Assembly: GCA_963931925.1 (NCBI GenBank)
Contig: OZ007569.1
Span: 11,321,663-11,385,662, forward strand
DNA from: Onchidella celtica
Taxonomy: Eukaryota > Mollusca > Gastropoda > Systellommatophora > Onchidiidae
Direction: 5' to 3'
DNA: 64,000 nucleotides
The position numbers and the translations under genes are program-made. Shown here one piece after another: positions 1 to 11,799 of the stretch. Each line of letters starts with the position of its first letter. Within the stretch, counting starts at the first letter, position 1. Under the pieces are notes generated by a model, which searched no databases, was not told the DNA's origin, and worked only from the letters and a program-made list of their open reading frames with translations.

Positions 1-420
1 ATCAAAGCGAGAGGACACAAGGCACCAGGTGGATGCCGACACAGTTCCAGTTCGGCAAAGTCTCTCATGTGTGCGAAACGCGGGAGGAATCTTTTTAACT
101 CAATCTCACGTAAAGTCTTGCCAAGAACTCAATTAAGACGGGAGAATTTACAGGTGAGCCAGGAAAACTGGGGAGCCAAAGGTTAGACAACTCTGCACTG
201 AAACGAGTAGTTTTCCACTGACCTGCACAGCCAGTCGCGAGAACGACCTTCGACCCTATTCTCTAAAATAGCAAAGACAAACTTTGAAACCAAAAATATC
301 ACCAACAATAATGGAATGTAAATCACACACCATTCTGATCCATAAAATTACATTACAGAAAGAAACTCAAGTTCCTGCAGTTGTGAAATAAACAGATCAC
401 CCTTTGATGTGATATAATTA

Positions 421-512
421 TAATAATCGTCGGCGAGATTCAACACTCCTGTAACCCACATCAACATATTTTGTGGGTTACAGGAGTGTTGTTCTATACC
501 GACGAATTATTA
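421..512. repeat. Long palindrome / hairpin, possible MITE
   Basis: Inner arms 441-460 and 472-491 are perfect 20-base inverted repeats around an 11-base loop (the left arm begins CAACACTCCTGTAACCCACA). After seven-base gaps a second stem pairs 421-433 with about 499-512, with one bulge (TCGTCGG against CCGACGA). A related single arm recurs at 2709-2731 with one insertion and one substitution. This fits a miniature inverted-repeat element; a structured RNA is the alternative. Confidence 0.6.
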
Positions 513-2046
513 TTGGGAAAACAAAAAATGATTAAATTAATTAACGTATATTCAGGAATAATACCACCCCCTAAAATAGTTGTTACTTAAGGAACAAAAA
601 AATCACTGTAAAATCTATGAGAACAAGAAAATACAAAAGAATAGCAAAAAGAACAAGAAAAGTGAAGTGCAAATGTCTAAGGCTGTGATTCCCCACACAT
701 CAAGATTTTACAACTGGGCATGCACGCTCCATTTTTGGGCTCTTTTTGACACCTTCCTCCTCTCTGGTGCACATTTCATACACTTGTCCTCATCCCTTCC
801 CACCTTGTAGGAGGGCACGATCGACAAAATGGTGAATGTCCATCATGTAGCCTTGATGTTTGAAAACTTTACTTTAACTGGCATTTCCCATGGACTAACT
901 TCGACCTTTCATTAAAAACAATGTTTTTATATCATCCAGTCCGGTAATTTGCCGAGGAAAAAAAAAAAGTCAAACCAAAAATTTTCATTTCATTAACATA
1001 ATTGAAAAGCGTACGCTCGTCATTCACGCCCCCCCCCCCCCGGCCATGTTCGCCTTTCGTATCCTCGGGCATCCACCCCTCCCCTGCATCCAAACATAGT
1101 ACTTTCATGGATGCCCCCCCCCCCCCCGCCTCCCCCCAAGCCTGGCGACTGCACACTCACTTGATTCCCACATACTCACTAATAAAGTGCGCGTGGCAGA
1201 GAGAAAGACAAAATCAAAAACAAAATCAAAAGAAAAAACAAAAACATTAAAAAACTGAGATGTAACAGATGGTGAGTCCGCCAACACATCATAACACTGG
1301 TAGCGACAGCAACTACAGTGCAGTAGTGTCAGGGGCGGAGACAGGGTAGGGTACTGATGGACAACTGCGTGGAGGGTCTCAAACGAATTGCCATGAAGTC
1401 GTACACCTGATGAGAAGTCGTTACCGTACACCGGATCTAACTATCAGGACAAAAGTTTGTCGTGTTTGTGTATTCCCACGTGGCGTAAGAACTTATAAAT
1501 GGCTCTAAATAGTTCCCATCAACCCAAAAATATAAACAAACCACAGTAAACAAATATGCACACTACCTCTGATAAAGGCGGTCTCTTTCAATTCTTCAAT
1601 TTATTGTTTACCGCAGCGACCTAGTTTCGCGATTTGGCGGAAGTGAGATCACAAGCTAACCAGTAATACCTAACCTCTGGAATAGTGCTGCTGGTCAATT
1701 TAATAGAACAATTAGGACGTTCAAGGCCCTCACTTTCTTACAACAAGAAAGGAGACGAGTAAAGAATGAAAGGAGAAATGAGGTATCGAGAATAACGGAT
1801 ACACCCCAGAAACTGGCAGAGAAAGACATAAAAAAAAAAACTACAATAAAACAGTCCCTCATAACTTTATTAGGCAATCATTTCGCACACAAATATAGGT
1901 TAAAACTCCCATCAGCACGAGCCCAGTCAACTCAAGATCAATGTAATAATAATAGCGGTTTTTCCAAGAACGAATTAATCATACCTGTAAATGCGGGTCG
2001 GTAAGAATATTACTGTATGGAAACCGAGAACGATTGTCATTATTAT

Positions 2047-2050
2047 GAGA

Positions 2051-2123
<73 letters not shown>
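2047..2123. repeat. (GA)n microsatellite
   Basis: Nearly pure GA dinucleotides of about 75 bases. They generate spurious frames encoding alternating Arg-Glu on one strand and Leu-Ser on the other. Confidence 0.95.
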
Positions 2124-2125
<2 letters not shown>

Positions 2126-2708
2126 TTTCACGCGTTACTTGGATGGAATCCCCCTCCCCGCCCTACCTCAACCGGCCAGGCGCCTACGCCACTGCTTACT
2201 AATACTTCACCGCCATTTATCCGGTTTGCGCATCCACCCCAGCATCTGAGTCACCGACGTGCGGTCACGTCCGTCCACTCACATGGCGCTACCTGACTGA
2301 CGGCGTAATACTGCTCAATACGGTCGTTAGCCAGCTTTACAATCAGCAGCAGCGGCAGCATGCACCCACCTCGACAGCCGCATTGTGTTGACAGAGTGAC
2401 GCCTCCACTGTCTGTATGTGCATGTGAATACATGGGCGTATCTGGCTGTGCTGCACAGGTGTACTGCCCTTATGTTGTTATACGTGGACTGTCTGCCGAT
2501 TGCCTACCTTATCACAACTTACTGTTTTCACTGAAACATTATTATAATTGGTTTTATGCTCAAGTTTTTTTGTTTTTGTTTTAATGATAAATGTCAATGT
2601 CTTCGTTTTAACATGCACGGTTACAACCAAGGGCATTTACTTTATCTACCTCATCAAAGAAGGGCGTTAATTTCAATGTGTACACTACAACATGCCATTT
2701 GTGTAAAG

Positions 2709-2731
2709 ACAACCACTCCTGTAACGCACAT
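2709..2731 (+). repeat. Partial copy of the 441-460 hairpin arm
   Basis: CAACCACTCCTGTAACGCAC matches the arm at 441-460 apart from one inserted base and one substitution, and no partner arm is visible nearby. It may be a broken relative of the same element. Confidence 0.3.
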
Positions 2732-3160
2732 ACGTAGTAAGCACCCCTCTCCCCCTCCCCTTTCTAAACTTCATCTTTCCTCAGAGATTTGAACAGAATG
2801 CATGGAAAAATGGGAAAATGTATTATGACTGAAAGAACAAGGAAGAAAAAACCGCCCAACTTTTTGCGTCAGAACGACGTGAGAGCACCAGAAAACGCCC
2901 GCCAATAACTCAGACGTGATCATGAAACAGTACCGGTGCATTCCCACAACAGTTACTGTTGGTGACAACTCTTTTCTTGTCAACTGACAATTCTTGGAAA
3001 TCCGTGAATGAACTGTTGTTTTTTTTTCCCATTGATTACATGGGGGATACAATTTATACAAGAATTTCAAATGTTTCGAGTTAAAACTGTATTTGAGATA
3101 AGGAATACATTTCAGGTTGAATAGTCCCCTCCCCCCTTCTTTCAAAGCTGGTCCTTTGCT

Positions 3161-4199
3161 TTTGCATGGTTTCATGATAGGCCCAGCGATATTTGGCATT
3201 TATGTGTTTTCATGATAGGTCCAGCACTATTTCGCACTTATGTGTTTTCATGATAGGCCCAGCGATATTTGGCATTTATGTGTTTTCATGATAGGTCCAG
3301 CACTATTTCGCACTTATGTGTTTTCATGATAGGCCCAGCGATATTTGGCATTTATGTGTTCATGATAGGTCCAGCACTATTTCGCACTTATGTGTTTTCA
3401 TGATAGGCCCAGCGATATTTGGCATTTATGTGTTTTCATGATAGGTCCAGCACTATTTCGCACTTATGTGTTTTCATGATAGGCCCAGCGATATTTGGCA
3501 TTTATGTGTTTTCATGATAGGTCCAGCACTATTTCGCACTTATGTGTTTTCATGATAGGCCCAGCGATATTTGGCATTTATGTGTTTTCATGATAGGTCC
3601 AGCACTATTTCGCACTTATGTGTTTTCATGATAGGCCCAGCGATATTTGGCATTTATGTGTTTTCATGATAGGTCCAGCACTATTTCGCACTTATGTGTT
3701 TTCATGATAGGCCCAGCGATATTTGGCATTTATGTGTTTTCATGATAGGTCCAGCACTATTTCGCACTTATGTGTTTTCATGATAGGCCCAGCGATATTT
3801 GGCATTTAATGTGGTTTCATGATAGGTCCAGCAATATTTCGCACTTATGTGTTTTCATGATAGGCCCAGCGATATTTGGCATTTATGGGTTTTCATGATA
3901 GGTCCAGCACTATTTCGCACTTATGTGTTTTCATGATAGGCCCAGCGATATTTGGCATTTAATGTGTTTTCATGATAGGTCCAGCAATATTTCGCACTTA
4001 TGTGTTTTCATGATAGGTCCAGCAAATATTTCGCACTTATGTGATTTCATGATAAGCCCAGCGATATTTGGTATTTACGTGTTTTCATGATAGGTCCAGC
4101 GATATTTCGCACTTATGTGGTTTCATGTTAGGCCCAGCCATGTTTTGCACTTTTATGGTCTCATGATAGGCCCAGCGATATGGCACCTTACGGCCTCGT
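3161..4199. repeat. 38-bp satellite with 76-bp dimer structure
   Basis: About 27 tandem copies of a 38-bp unit built around TTTCATGATAGGYCCAGC. Two unit types alternate: A (GGCCCAGCGATATTTGGC) and B (GGTCCAGCACTATTTCGC), about five differences apart, so the real repeat is a 76-bp A/B dimer. The centre is almost perfectly homogenised while the outermost copies (3161-3202 and beyond about 4040) are diverged, as expected from unequal crossing over. One unit near 3360 has lost two bases. No coding role is evident. Confidence 0.95.
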
Positions 4200-4411
4200 G
4201 AGTACAAAATAACATAGTTAGTATTGTGTGCGGGCCGTTGCGAATGTGTGTTTGGGAGGATGAGTGAGTGGTAGTCGTGTGCAAGTTATTGTTAAAAAGA
4301 ACACAAATTATTATCTGATCATGACAATAGCTCATTTCTCGATCCCTTCCAGCCCTACCCCCTCAATTCAGGTTTATGGTTCACTTTTCACCCACAGGTC
4401 CCGCCACGTAG

Positions 4412-4452
4412 CAATGTGTGTGTGCGTGCGCATGTGTGTGTGTGTGTGAGTG
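4412..4452. repeat. (TG)n tract
   Basis: TG/CG alternations ending in about ten TG units, purine-pyrimidine alternating and potentially Z-forming. Confidence 0.75.
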
Positions 4453-6345
4453 AGTACACTGCTGGTAACTCACCCGCCCGTCCACGCAAGCCTGAGTCAA
4501 CCTTGACTGGCACAACTAATTAGATCATTAGGCTAAAGCTGGGGGTGGAGCGGGATGGGGCACCCGGGGGGTGGGGGCAGGCCAGGATGAGGGGAGAATA
4601 ACCTTGGTTGAACCTCATTTTACTGGTATAGGTAGGTGTTGACGAGAAGGCCGTGCTTTTGTTGTCGGATAGGGAAGAGGGTTAGATAGCGATTGGGTTG
4701 GGGGGGGGGGAGGGGGGGTGGGGGGGCATGGTCAGAGGAGGATGACAAGGGACATGTAATCAATACACCAAGATTCAAGTGCCAGGCACCAGTGTTACGA
4801 CTGTCCCCCCAGGGTGGGGCCATTTCATCGAAAGGGTGGTGTCCTCTCTCTGGCGACATACAGGCTTCGCATCAGTTACCAAATCGGGTGCGCCACGCCA
4901 CTCAGCCGCTACACTAGTAATATTTTTTGTGGACACCTCGTCGTTTGTTCATGGAAAAATGAACAGCATCTGAATAAAAACCTCAGCAACAATTATAACA
5001 GGCAAAATTAACAACCTTAACATTCTATTAAATCCATTCATCGCCTTTACCAAATTTAAAGCAAAACAATTAATAGTAATATCATTTTCCTCCACCAAAA
5101 TGTGAATTCAATATGGGGAATTCTAATAACTGACAGTGATTTCATGATCTTTGTTGTTTTTACTTATTTCCTGTCTGTCTATTTCTACTGACCACTTATA
5201 ATTTGATATGTTCAAAATAGGAAGCAATACACATGAAGTTGCCAGCTTGCGCTGTTGATTATTTAGCATTATTTATTTAACTGGCGTTTACAATAAACTA
5301 GAAAGTCATGGAATTCAACATGTCACCGAATTCTCTCCCGAACTAACCAGCCTGTCATTCTGATGTGCACAAACTATCAAAACTGTTTACTTTGCAAGGA
5401 GATACAATCAAACAGAAAGTCTTAACGTCCACAATAACGTGCCACTGATTTAGACTTCGACCAATCGTCTGATGTGCGTAAACTGTCACATTTAATGGTC
5501 TTTTGTTATTCCAATATTCTGCCATGCTACAGAGAAAGACCGTATTAGCCAAATAGGTCAAATTCAAGTTCTAACATCGTGCTATAGAATTAAATATTGT
5601 TATACTGTCTTTCTACCTGGGTTATAACTGTGTTCGACTAATAGTGGAAATTGAATAGAGAATAAAACGGTGCCGCACCACCAAATGTTTTTCAAGTGTC
5701 CTGTGAAGTTCTGTTTTTGGCGGACATTGGCTTTCCCCCATAAGGCTACTGACGTAGATCCTATTTGTAATAGTGCCTGAATTTGTTTAACTGGTGTCGG
5801 GTGCTGCAAGCATTCGTATTTGGAACAGTTACCTCGGGGCTTATCATAACAACGATAACCGAAAAAAAAACAACAAAAAAACATCAGAGAAACGTTTTTA
5901 AAATATCCATTCTGGAACATAATTATATCTAAATCTACATTCATTTATCTTGTTTTGATGCCGACTTCCAGATGTTTTTTTCTACCAAAGTCATTCAGAA
6001 GCAGGATGTAAAAAAAAAATTAAAATTTTTTTAAAAATTAAAGCGCTTAAAGGAAAGGACAACGGCCAGTGCTTATCTTTTTTTTTTGTTAGAAACGGAC
6101 AATTCAAGCGACATAACACAAAACTTGCATACATGACCTCTGACCGATCGGGTAAATAGTGATCACAATGAAACAACAACAACAGCTGCACCCATGAGCA
6201 TAATAAAAAGCAAAACGTTCGGACTAATTTCGATCATTAAAGCGGTACTCCTCCCCCCCCCCCCAACCCAACCATTAATGTTTTTTCCCTTCTGTTTTCC
6301 CACCAATAACATTACTGTTTTTTTTTTTGCCACCAATAAAAATAT

Positions 6346-6364
6346 CCCCCCCCCCCCCCCCCCC
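6346..6364. repeat. Poly-C run, 19 bases
   Basis: The longest pure C homopolymer in the window. It follows another C run near 6250 and a T run, on a purine-poor plus strand. Confidence 0.95.
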
Positions 6365-7796
6365 AATTAATTTGTACACGTTGACCTAATTCTTACAGAT
6401 CTCGAACTTCCTGCTTGCTGCAGAAAAACGCCGTGTCAACTTAAATACCCCTTCGTCCATAACCTTCAACAGTACACCATTGGTACCAATCCACTTATGT
6501 TTACGAAAATTGTTACGTACAGTCAAACTGTTTCTAATTTGCATAAGTTCCATTGTCGCATCCAGTTTTGTTCATCCGTGGCCAGGCCAGGCAAGCAGCT
6601 GCTTCTCTACCACCGCCCTCTCCCCCCATCCTCAACAAACCATCCCCCGTACAAGAAAAGCAACCCGCTGAATGGACTCGCATGCTGAACGTGTTGCACA
6701 AAAAAAGTACTGAAGTCTTTGTTAGCAGAAACCCCGCGGTTGAGAGTAACCTAAATACTTGTACCAGATGAGTTTTATGGTTGCGTTTATGATGTAACCG
6801 TCGGGCTGTCGAGACGGTGGTTCTCCAGGCGTCGCTGAGTGGTTCACCGCGCGCTACCAACTCCTGCTGCACTGACATATTATCATGACCTCATTCTTAC
6901 TGGTGTCGGCGTCTGCGACAAAATACAAATAATGACTGAACTACAACCTCCTGTGAGACGTGGGGGTGAGAGATTCGCTGTCAATAACATCCACATTTAT
7001 TATCAACAATGATATTTTCCATTTGCTTCCGAGTTTGGCGGCTGGGTCAGAGGTCGAATGTTTATGCATGTGTTAAGATGATATGGGTTACAGCTTTCCT
7101 ACAACTTCGCTTGCTAACCCTAATCCCAACCCCGACCCCAACCTCTTCTCACAAAACTCTGTAAAATATTGCTACAAGCACCCTTATTTTTATCATGTCA
7201 TGAAAGCTCGAGGAAAGTTAAAAGAAGCATTTTTGACCACACTTACAACTCACGGTAGCAAACCTTTCTTGGGTCACCACCTCTACCACTCTTTGCTTGC
7301 ATCAGTTTTTAAAGACATAGCGATTGGGTGGGGGGTTCTCTCACTGATAAACACAAAATTAAACCTCTAGAGGCCAAATTAACACTTTTTGGTACAGAAA
7401 ATGTCCCGTTTAACACAGAACACTCATCAAACTGAATTGGCTTGGCGAAAGCTTCTACCAGCTGATGATGATCTAAAGGAGCGATAAGGAACTAAAACTG
7501 TAGCTAAAAAGCCATTCGGATATTTAACAAAGAAATGAGTTTTCTTCCCACAGCGAGGACCTGGACGATTAAAATGATCAATATGCCAAACCTGGTGGAT
7601 AGATCAACCATCAAGATCTAACATTCAAATTATCATTTGCGACCTCTGTACACGTGAGTTCCTGAGATTATGACTTGACTCGGGAACAAGCACTGCACTA
7701 TGTTGCAGGAACAAAATAATGTCATGAATAATGAAGCTGAACCATGGAATTACCCTAAAGAACAAACTGGCCAATTCTTCCAATCTACAATATTTC

Positions 7797-7859
<63 letters not shown>

Positions 7860-7860
7860 A

Positions 7861-7893
<33 letters not shown>

Positions 7894-7909
7894 GAGAGAG
7901 AGAGAGAGG
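7797..7909. repeat. (GA)n microsatellite
   Basis: About 113 bases of GA with a few AAAG and CGAG interruptions, ending in GGGGAGGGG. Imperfections suggest an older array. Confidence 0.95.
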
Positions 7910-10900
7910 GGAGGGGTTTGGATTCCTTGATGTATTTCTCTTTTGCCGTCCCTGCCTAGCATAACCCGATAATAATTGAACAATTTTATGACCCAACTAA
8001 AGTCGACACTTTCAAAAGAAACAATGCGGAATCTGTCATCGACTGGGACCAGATAAATACAGCATTTAAGTGAAGGTTTCACAACATACACTGTGTGTTT
8101 CTACATGCAATTACAGCTTTTAAACCATACCTTATCTCACGTGCAACCAGGAAATGCTAAATTTAAAGAACAAACACACAAAAAATACGAATAATCCCCC
8201 CTCTCCCCCTCCTTCATTTGTCCATTTAAATTGGAAGAAGAATGAATTACAAGAGAAGATTAAATCTTTAAAAAAAAACACCCACAAAACAACCAAAAAA
8301 CACACACAAAAAAACCCCAAGTTTTTGCGAGTTCTACAAGAGACATTGATTTCTGTTGGCCACAAAACTTCAACAAACCATTACAAGTCTTGTTTTGAGG
8401 AAAATGACGACTCTCTCCGGGACGCAGTGTTACCGGTACAGGCTGAAACAGCAGGCAGAAATGATATGAATCTGGAAATCTATAACAGTAATTGCACGTT
8501 AAATTCGACGTTTTCTCCGCCTGTATTTACTTATCAATTTTCTCTGGCATCCCATCCCACGCCTCGACAGCCAAGGACCTGATGTGCAGGGTGAGAGGAC
8601 TGCTAATCATACAGCAGGATGTGGAGACTACGCTCCCGACTGTCATTAATTTTTGTCAACATCTCTTCAGCCGGAGAAACTGGTCGTTGCTTAGACCAGA
8701 GACTAGCTGCTGCATCCCTACAGTAGGATTGAGGGTGGTAGGCCGGGTGGCCTGGGAAGGTGAAGATGCCAAGCCTGGATACAGCCTCTGGCACTTTCCT
8801 CCTTCTTGATTCCTATCCTTTTTTTTTTTGTGTGGTAATGTTAAACAACCAATAGGAAACGTTGAAGACCCAGAAATCACCGTTCTATCGACAAATCCAT
8901 TATGTATCTCTCCACTCTCTGTCGGATACCGGGTTAGAAACAAGATGTGACAAGAAGGATACTAGGATGACAACAGTGTACAAGACCAGCTTAAAGGACA
9001 GATCGATGCTACATACAGGTTGTCCCAGCCATATTTCAAGATGTTAAAACTGAGCCAATACCGACTTTAGTCCACTACAAGAAGGCATGGACGGAAACAA
9101 ATTACCCCGCCCTCCCCTTTTGGAGTTACCAGTCTCGTTATAATATGGTACACTGATTATGGTACAAGAATATTCATAATTGTTCACAATATGAAGAGGT
9201 CACATAATGTTTAATTATTGTAAATGGCTTGGCAATATTCTAAACAAAAACAAAACAGGCCGTCGAGCTGGCAGACTGATATAGTAATTTATCACTCATG
9301 CGGCATGATTATTTACCAGATGAAAGAATCTCAAAACTTAAGCAGAATCAGCTCTACCAACATTCATACAAAATATCTGATTTCTCGGCCGAATTTTCTG
9401 AAATACTTTCTTTTAACATTTCTGATACACGCAGAAACTGTTCCATACATTGCCACGGAATGCTATTAATACGCAATACCTCCAACCAATTATAGTTTAT
9501 GAAGATTGAGTACATTTATTACTTAAACCACTCGCAAACAAAAGATCAGCATGAATAATTGACTTAATATCTAAACAATAACAAGCCCAGAAGAGACAAC
9601 AACAACAACAACAACAAAAAAGAACACGTGTTTCATAAAAATATAATCAAAATAATTTCAACGAACAAAATTATGATCACAATACAAATGTGACGTTTTA
9701 CAATCTGACTGATCCGCTACCTTCAACATCTTCTGCGAGGATATCAGTTCTTCAGAGCAAATTAGTGCAGTCTGAACTGCATGTTGTTGGGGCATGATTA
9801 AGACAGATGCAAATGTCACATAATCAGTACTTACAACTGCTTATAGTTAAGTATCTCGTTAAGTTTTTGTCAGACTGAGAGCTATAATGCTCATTATTAT
9901 ATCACTTCCTACTTACTTGTCGTTACAAGGGTCATAGCCAGTTCCAAAAATCTACAGCCTAAGGTAAACGCTTTGAGCCATTTGAATTAAAAAAAAGGAA
10001 AAGAAAAGAAAACTAAGAAAATTCAGTTCAGACAAAACAGACGCGCTGAGAAGGATTTACTACCAAGACAATCGTGATAAATAATAATTATTATAGAATT
10101 AGAAATTAGTACTACACAGTGCAGTGTTTACGTTAGTACTGTACAGCTCTTCCATTGTTCCAAACTTTGAACTCTTCCTCCCGTTTCTTTAAGTCTTCTC
10201 CCCCCCCCCCCCCCCATAATAAAACAAATAAAACCCATTCGAAAATCTAATGATTATTTCATGTGCATTATTATGTAACATGAGAAATGACCATCCAAAA
10301 GAATTGGGGTTTACCTTCGGCTGTCTACTTCACAAAGGCTAGCCCGGATCTGAATGTATTTGTCGCAAAGAATTAACAATTATTAAGGCGTCTAAACTGC
10401 TAAGTCTGTCACGCTATGGTTATCCATAACCTTCTAAGCCTCACGCTAAAGAGATGTCAATTAATACAAGAACGATTGTCAAAACCATTAGTTACACCAA
10501 CTTCGAAAAGAATGATACGCAGAGTGCACAGTTCTCAAGGTCTCAGTCCGCGGATGTCAAGTTGTGAACTTTCATGTATTCACAACTGCCTGAAAAACCA
10601 GGTCAATGCAAGTGATTCACTGCGAAACCGATTGGAGACGACACTTCACGCAATGTTGACCATTTCAATCTGGTCTATTCTCTGTGTGTTCTAGTTTGGT
10701 CGGCAGGTCTTGGAGACGTGCACTGTACCGGCCGGTAACCAACACTGCCGAACTAATCTGAATCTTAGGCTCTTGTGAAAAAAAAAAAAAGGTACAGTAG
10801 CCCACGTGATTTACAGTTCAATTTATGATCTGGACGCGTGACATGCACTGGTAAAGTAAAGCAAGCCCAGACAGGCCGCGGCGGGTGGGTAGAAGGAAGT

Positions 10901-11130
10901 GGGGGGGGGGGGGAAGACTAACAGGCAACAGGTCACTAATATGAGGATGGTTTTTCTATGTGTTACACCCGAAGACAAAAAGAAACGAGGTGTATGAAGG
11001 TCTGTAATATTTCATACTATGGAGGGTACAGAATTGATTAAGAGAAAATCAACAGCTAAATACAGAGGAAAAAAAATGTCGGAGTATTAGTGGAATAAAA
11101 TCGCTGGATGTCCGCCTGCGAGACAGACAT
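7910..11130. other. Gene-free stretch
   Basis: Mostly unique AT-rich sequence. It includes A-rich tracts at 8260-8330, a short CAA run at 9597-9617, a C17 run at 10200-10216, a 12-bp palindrome TACCGGCCGGTA at 10726-10737 and a G run near 10901. No supported gene was seen. Confidence 0.5.
10200..10216. repeat. Poly-C run, 17 bases
   Basis: Uninterrupted C homopolymer preceded by a pyrimidine-rich stretch. Confidence 0.9.
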
Positions 11131-11135
11131 ATGTG

Positions 11136-11202
11136 TGGATAGATAGATGGACAGATAAATAGATAGAAAAATAAGGTTGATAGACAGACAGATAGATAGA
11201 CC
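11136..11202. repeat. Compound (GATA)/(GACA) microsatellite
   Basis: Interspersed GATA, GACA and AATA tetramers. It is degenerate compared with the pure array at 17361. Confidence 0.8.
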
Positions 11203-11355
11203 GGTAGGGCCAAGTATGGTAATACATGAGTTTGACCCCACCCCTTCCCCTAACCGCAAATCCCGAGGGCCGTCTCACTGCGCTGCTACTACTACCCAGT
11301 GCACGGGTATAGGCCCAAGAACAATTAATCTCTGCGAGCCCCAGGCGGTCGCTGC

Positions 11356-11368
11356 GTTGCTAGGCAAC
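11356..11368. promoter_or_regulatory. X-box (RFX-type) site
   Basis: GTTGCTAGGCAAC, read on the minus strand as GTTGCCTAGCAAC, fits the RFX X-box consensus of two GYAAC half-sites in inverted order. It lies in a repeat-free block (about 11250-11420). RFX sites mark ciliary and neuronal enhancers in animals. Confidence 0.4.
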
Positions 11369-11711
11369 GGGACACTGCTTACATCTTTATTGCAGTCAGT
11401 TTACAAAATGCAGGGACTTCAGACAAGACATCACACTGCCCCTTCCCCGTTCTTTCTTAGTGCTTGTGTCTGTCTGTGAGTGTCTGCTCTGGCCATAATT
11501 ATGTCTACTGCAAAGCATACTGTGCATGGGTCAATATGAAATACACATTCAGTGTTATTTCTTGCTTTTCCCCCTTCATTTCTTTATTTCCTCTTTGTTA
11601 ATAGACTTGCTTCACAAACACACCCCCCCCCCCTCCCCACGATGCCAACTACACATCTCTAGATTGGACTGAACAACGGCTCCAAACATCTGACTTTGGT
11701 CCAGCATGAAC

Positions 11712-11799
11712 CCCAGCGGTTTAGTGGCACAGCACAATCTCCCAAGGTCTGGAAAGATACGGTGTAGGTTCAAATCCTCGCTGGGACAAGGTCTTTTTT
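11712..11799 (+). ncRNA. tRNA-like Pol III element (tRNA-derived SINE head or tRNA pseudogene)
   Basis: An A-box-like GGTTTAGTGGC and a near-perfect B box GGTTCAAATCC are spaced as in a tRNA. They are bracketed by the 7-base inverted pair CCCAGCG (11712-11718) and CGCTGGG (11779-11785). A T7 run at 11793-11799 could terminate Pol III. The anticodon arm folds only poorly (four of five pairs, eight-base loop), so a working tRNA is unlikely. The body downstream is T-rich and no tail repeat or target duplication was identified. Confidence 0.45.

Larger units (their letters stand above)
4200..7796. other. Gene-free stretch, AT-rich with G/C runs
   Basis: Holds a G-rich block at 4547-4730, AT-rich unique sequence at 4900-6200, poly-C runs at about 6250 and 6346, and ordinary unique sequence to 7796. 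At 7106-7143 there are five degenerate CCC-ending hexamers (AACCCT, AATCCC, AACCCC and similar). No supported gene was seen. Confidence 0.5.

Noticed and set aside
3161-4199. CRISPR-like array
   Set aside because: Units abut directly with no unique spacers and the DNA is eukaryotic; it is a tandem satellite.
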